DNA from: Rhytidiadelphus loreus
Taxonomy: Eukaryota > Streptophyta > Bryopsida > Hypnales > Hylocomiaceae
Direction: 5' to 3'
Length of the DNA stretch: 64,000 bases
Assembly: GCA_947034895.1 (NCBI GenBank)
Contig: OX344765.1
Location: 6,825,001 to 6,889,000, forward strand
The translations under genes and the position numbers were made by a program. Of the stretch, positions 60,866 through 64,000 are shown piece by piece. Under the pieces are notes generated by a model, which was given only the letters and a program-made list of their open reading frames with translations, had not been told where the DNA came from and made no database searches. Numbering within the stretch: the stretch's first letter is position 1; the number at the start of each line of letters is the position of its first letter.

Positions 60866-61773
60866 TCTAAATGTTTTTGACCGTGCTTTTATAAAAAAAT
60901 GCTCCAAAACTACCATTTCTATGACAAGTACCTAAGTTTAGAGAAAAAAAAACATTTGTAGACACATGTAACTTTAGGATCTTGCAATATACTAATTTGA
61001 GAAGATGTGGAAAAAAATTAAAAAATTTCCATTGTGTAGATTGCAAGATATTAGTGTTTGAATTGACAGAAACTCTTTAATTGACTTTCCAAAAAATAAG
61101 CAGCTACACTTCACAAGGTCACATTTATATACAAAAATGTCCATATTGATGATACTTCTTTAGATTCATTCTTCAAGGCAAGTTGGCTACATGCTTGAAA
61201 AATTTATGATCCTTTGGAATTGTACAACATATAGGAAAAAAATAGTAAGTAGAAAAAAAAAATTGATGATTGAAAATACTAAATTGTCAAGAATTTAGTT
61301 ATATAATTAAAAAATGCCAATTCCAATGATTGCAATGTTGCAATAAACAATCTACATCCTATAATTTTATTTTTTTACAAAAAAATTGAAAATTCAGTTA
61401 AATAAAGGACTTTATAGTTTATTTTAGAGTAGCGAATCCATAATTGCCCGCAAACTAAAACTCCTCATAACTTTCATCTCATTGATCAAAGTAAAATGAC
61501 TAAAAGCTTTTTATGCATATATAAATCTAGAAAACCAATTTCAAATTTTTATTTTAGAAAAAAATATTTTTTTAAATATTTTTTTGAGTTGCCCGTTAAG
61601 TAATGAAAATTACATACCATGTAGTCAAAAGTTATGAAATTCATTGTGCCTTAAAGGTACCCTTTGGCACATGTTGTGTGAAAATTTCAAAGAAAATAAA
61701 AATAAAAATTCAATTCGTAGTGAATTGCCTGAAATCACTATGTTTCCCAAAAACATGTTTGGGCAGTTAGGGG
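60866..61773 (-). mobile_element. piggyBac-like element, 908 bp, nested in the CACTA element
   Basis: TTAA at 60862-60865 and 61774-61777. It parallels 53955-54898 along its length (tgctccaaaactaccatttct; tatgttt.ccaaaaaca.g). The left end is eroded (TCTAAATG for CCCTAAAA); the right end cagttagggg is intact. Confidence 0.78.
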
Positions 61774-61777
61774 TTAA

Positions 61778-63117
61778 AAATTTTAGATGGTATCAACGTG
61801 TACTGAAGTGGCATGCCACATCAACTTCATTGGATGCCATATCATTGAAATGCCACGTCAAATATCAATTTTTTAAAAACCATGCGATGTGGCTACCCTT
61901 CCCATGTCTTTTTCACATGTAGTCAACATTTTACCTTAGCCCTCAATAATTTTTAGAAACTTACCCAGAGTCAAACTGTAAACTTATACGGCCATGCTAG
62001 TCATTTCTAGTCTATAAAGTATAAATCTTATGAAAACAAATATCTATTGTGATTTTTCCTCTAAGATGTATTGTTCTTGATGCTAATTTTGAAGAGCCTT
62101 CAACAATAGAAAATGAAGATTTGTAGTGGACACCCTTGCACAAAATGTTGAATTGAAAAATCATAATCATTCATTATAAAAATCAAATATCTAATGCTAA
62201 AACTACACTTCAAGAAGACATCATTCTTAAGAAAAAACTAATTAGAATAATGAATAGTTTTAATAAGGATTTCATTCACTTCAAAGTTCTATCAACACCA
62301 AAATGTAGTGCCTTTTGCATTTCTGGTTTAAATGTTGTAAACGTAATAGTAGAAGATTAATACCTACTTTTACAATACTATTATTTTACTACACCATCAA
62401 GATAAATAATTTTGATTAATGAAATAATGAAATGGAACAAAATCTCAATTTATAAAAGAAGAGTTGCCTCATAAAATTCCAAGTTGATAGCAATATTGTT
62501 TTTGAACATGTAAACAAGAATTTGCGCTGGGAGTATTAAACATGGTTATAATATGAAGATTGTAATGTCTTCTAATATATTTGCAATACAGTTATTTTGA
62601 AGCCCTTAATGGAGAATAGAGAAAGTACAACACACAATGGAAGTGACTACAAAGTCGTTGTTTTGTTTCCAATATTCTTTGTTGTTTGGGAGAAGATATG
62701 AATAATAACTTTAGCAAAAAAAGAATTTTATTCGCAATGCAGTCGAAAAATGAATCTTCAAAAATTGACAATAAAATATGTTTTATTATGAAGTATTTGG
62801 GAGCATAGAGACAAATATTTATGTATAGTATATATATACTATAATGCATTATACTAATTTTTTAGGACTTGTTAATACAATTTGTGCTATATTGGAAGTA
62901 CAACAAAAAATGAAGTCATTCCGTAGCTTTCCCATCTATGCATGCAAGGTTTTTGAGAAAAGATGCCAAAGAGTTGCCCCTTCTTTGTATTTTTCACATA
63001 TAGTCAACATTTTATCTCAACCCATAGTAAGTTTCAGTAATTTACTTGTAGTCAAACCGAAATCCTTTGCTAACGTGGCAGTTACTTGTTTCTCAAGATG
63101 TCATGAGAAACGTGGCT
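61778..63117. other. Interior of the CACTA element
   Basis: No coding frame. 62104-62220 is a fragment of the 37570-38215 element family. The rest is AT-rich. Confidence 0.5.
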
Positions 63118-63480
63118 ATGTTTTTTGTGATGTTCTCTAAAACATGGACATCAAACAAGACAGAAGCTTGTTATGTGACTATGTTTTTTGTGATGTTCTT
63201 TGAAACATGGACATCAAACAAGACAGAAGCTTGTTATGACCCTAATGTTGACGTGTTTCTTGCAACATCCAACTGAATTAAGCCTCTTATGGCCGAAATC
63301 TCATTTCTTTGCTCTTGTTTTAAAAAACATTTTTGTTTCATGCTAACGTCCAAAAAAACAGGGGCTCCTACTAGTGATAGAAGCTTGGCATTGGGATTGT
63401 GGTTGCTTCCACAAAGAAGCAAACCATAATAGAGAGACTATTGCGAAAACATCCTGAAACAAGATTACATGAAACTGTCA

Positions 63481-64000
63481 ATCAGATAAACATGTTGCTT
63501 TTCCTCCAGTTCACACATGAAATACAAAAAGGGTATACATGTCATTCTTCCATTGGTTGTTAAGTTTTTATGAAAATTCTACAAGGGGTACACATGTAAT
63601 TTTTCTATTGATTGTAAAACTTTTACATTAAAAAATTGGAGTACATTGTGATAAACATTTGTGAAATGAATTCGACAATTGTACTTTAGAATATCCACCT
63701 CAATCCCATATTTGTATTCTTTTGGAACCTATGTGGATTGCAATCAATATGGGATATATTTGTATGAATTCGTGTAGATATGTATGTATTCCATACATTT
63801 CCATGTGTATTTCATATATATTCCAAATTCCATATGCATATCCATATTTTGTATCCTAAAGTACCAAACCCTAATTGTTAGATGACAAAAATTATTTGTT
63901 CATCAACCAATCAATGGCTATTTTTTCCATCCCATCTTCTTATTGATGGTAGTAGAGGAAGGGGACATTCTTTTTGTAAGAACATCAACTGTTGAGGTTT
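63481..64000. other. Intergenic, no gene seen
   Basis: AT-rich, with a tatgtatt/ccatatgc-rich stretch around 63735-63850. Nothing recognised. Confidence 0.35.

Larger units (their letters stand above)
59959..63376. mobile_element. Non-autonomous CACTA element, 3.4 kb, ATA target duplication
   Basis: Begins CACTAGAAGAAACC and ends ...CTCCTACTAGTG, flanked by ATA at 59956-59958 and 63377-63379. The intact gene gives the empty site at gagaccacaggagcttgg (53181-53198). Subterminal regions are packed with agatgtc / gacatc motifs (60000-60380 and 60705-60860), typical CACTA transposase-binding arrays. A 63-bp tandem duplication (63118-63180, 63181-63243) lies near the right end. No transposase frame. 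A TTAA element (60866-61773) is nested inside. Confidence 0.85.
59356..63480 (-). pseudogene. Pseudogene copy of the 52617-53169 gene, split by insertions
   Basis: The segments 59356-59611, 59844-59955 and 63380-63480 together parallel 52808-53290, including exon 1 and the 5' flank (ttgcgaaaacatcctg at both loci). Frame-breaking changes occur, e.g. caacctagag for caacttggtc. A 224-bp TTAA element and a 3.4-kb CACTA element interrupt it, and a LINE tail abuts its coding-downstream side. Exon 2 is not present in the surviving part. Confidence 0.88.

Noticed and set aside
1..64000. LTR retrotransposons
   Set aside because: I found no paired long direct repeats with TG...CA ends, no primer-binding site, and no gag/protease/integrase motifs.
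1..64000. tRNA and other structured RNA genes
   Set aside because: No GGTTCGA(A/T)TCC-type B box with matching acceptor stem was noticed by eye; a tRNA covariance search would be decisive.

Overview
The window is nuclear DNA of a land plant. GT-AG introns (about 70-1240 nt) interrupt ordinary plant housekeeping genes, codon use is AT-balanced, and the space between genes is crowded with small DNA transposons. A non-seed plant such as a bryophyte is my guess from the gene style and the absence of any recognisable LTR retrotransposon; that is weak inference. No tRNA, rRNA, CRISPR or organellar sequence was seen.

Five protein-coding genes could be spliced by hand so that all exon phases close. 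(1) A VIT/von Willebrand A protein, + strand, 15.6-20.6 kb, 13 coding exons, 811 aa. (2) A histidine (acid) phosphatase, + strand, 26.1-29.6 kb, 8 exons, 386 aa, with an uncertain first exon. (3) A CobW/ZNG1-type zinc-chaperone GTPase, - strand, 31.1-34.4 kb, 9 exons, 374 aa, tail-to-tail with gene 2. (4) An F-box/kelch protein, - strand, 40.3-43.2 kb, 3 exons, 418 aa. (5) A small unrecognised protein, - strand, 52.6-53.2 kb, 2 exons, 159 aa. These are unrelated single-function genes, not an operon or cluster.

The rest is mobile DNA and its debris. The dominant signal is a set of about 16 short non-autonomous elements with ends CCC(C/T)TAAAGG-like and flanked on both sides by TTAA. This is the hallmark of piggyBac-type transposition. 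By hand count they cover roughly 10 kb, or 16% of the window. Two insertions can be proved inside the window. One lies in a pseudogene copy of gene 5, where the intact gene shows the empty TTAA site. The other splits an older MITE whose two halves rejoin exactly at TTAA.

Other families are: a 270-420 bp MITE carrying an internal TGACGTGG...CCACGTCA hairpin (six copies); a CACTA element with an ATA target duplication and a CACTA-derived palindromic MITE with a TGT duplication; a mariner-like fold-back element with TA duplication; a family with GGGCAATTTTGTTAAAATGGCGG-like ends (two copies); a family with ends reading ACTACACTA..TTTAGTGTTGG (two copies); and a 5'-truncated, mutated LINE.

Layout: 0-2.6 kb decayed multi-exon gene or transposon ORF; 2.6-14 kb transposon field; 14-21 kb VIT-vWA gene; 21-26 kb nested elements plus an inverted, decayed duplicate of VIT-vWA exons 2-3; 26-34.5 kb phosphatase and ZNG1 genes; 34.6-40 kb transposon field; 40-43.3 kb F-box/kelch gene; 43.3-52.5 kb transposon field; 52.6-53.3 kb small gene; 53.8-64 kb elements, LINE, and a pseudogene of the small gene split by three insertions. 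Decay in the pseudogenes is mostly C-to-T/G-to-A, as expected for methylated, silenced DNA.
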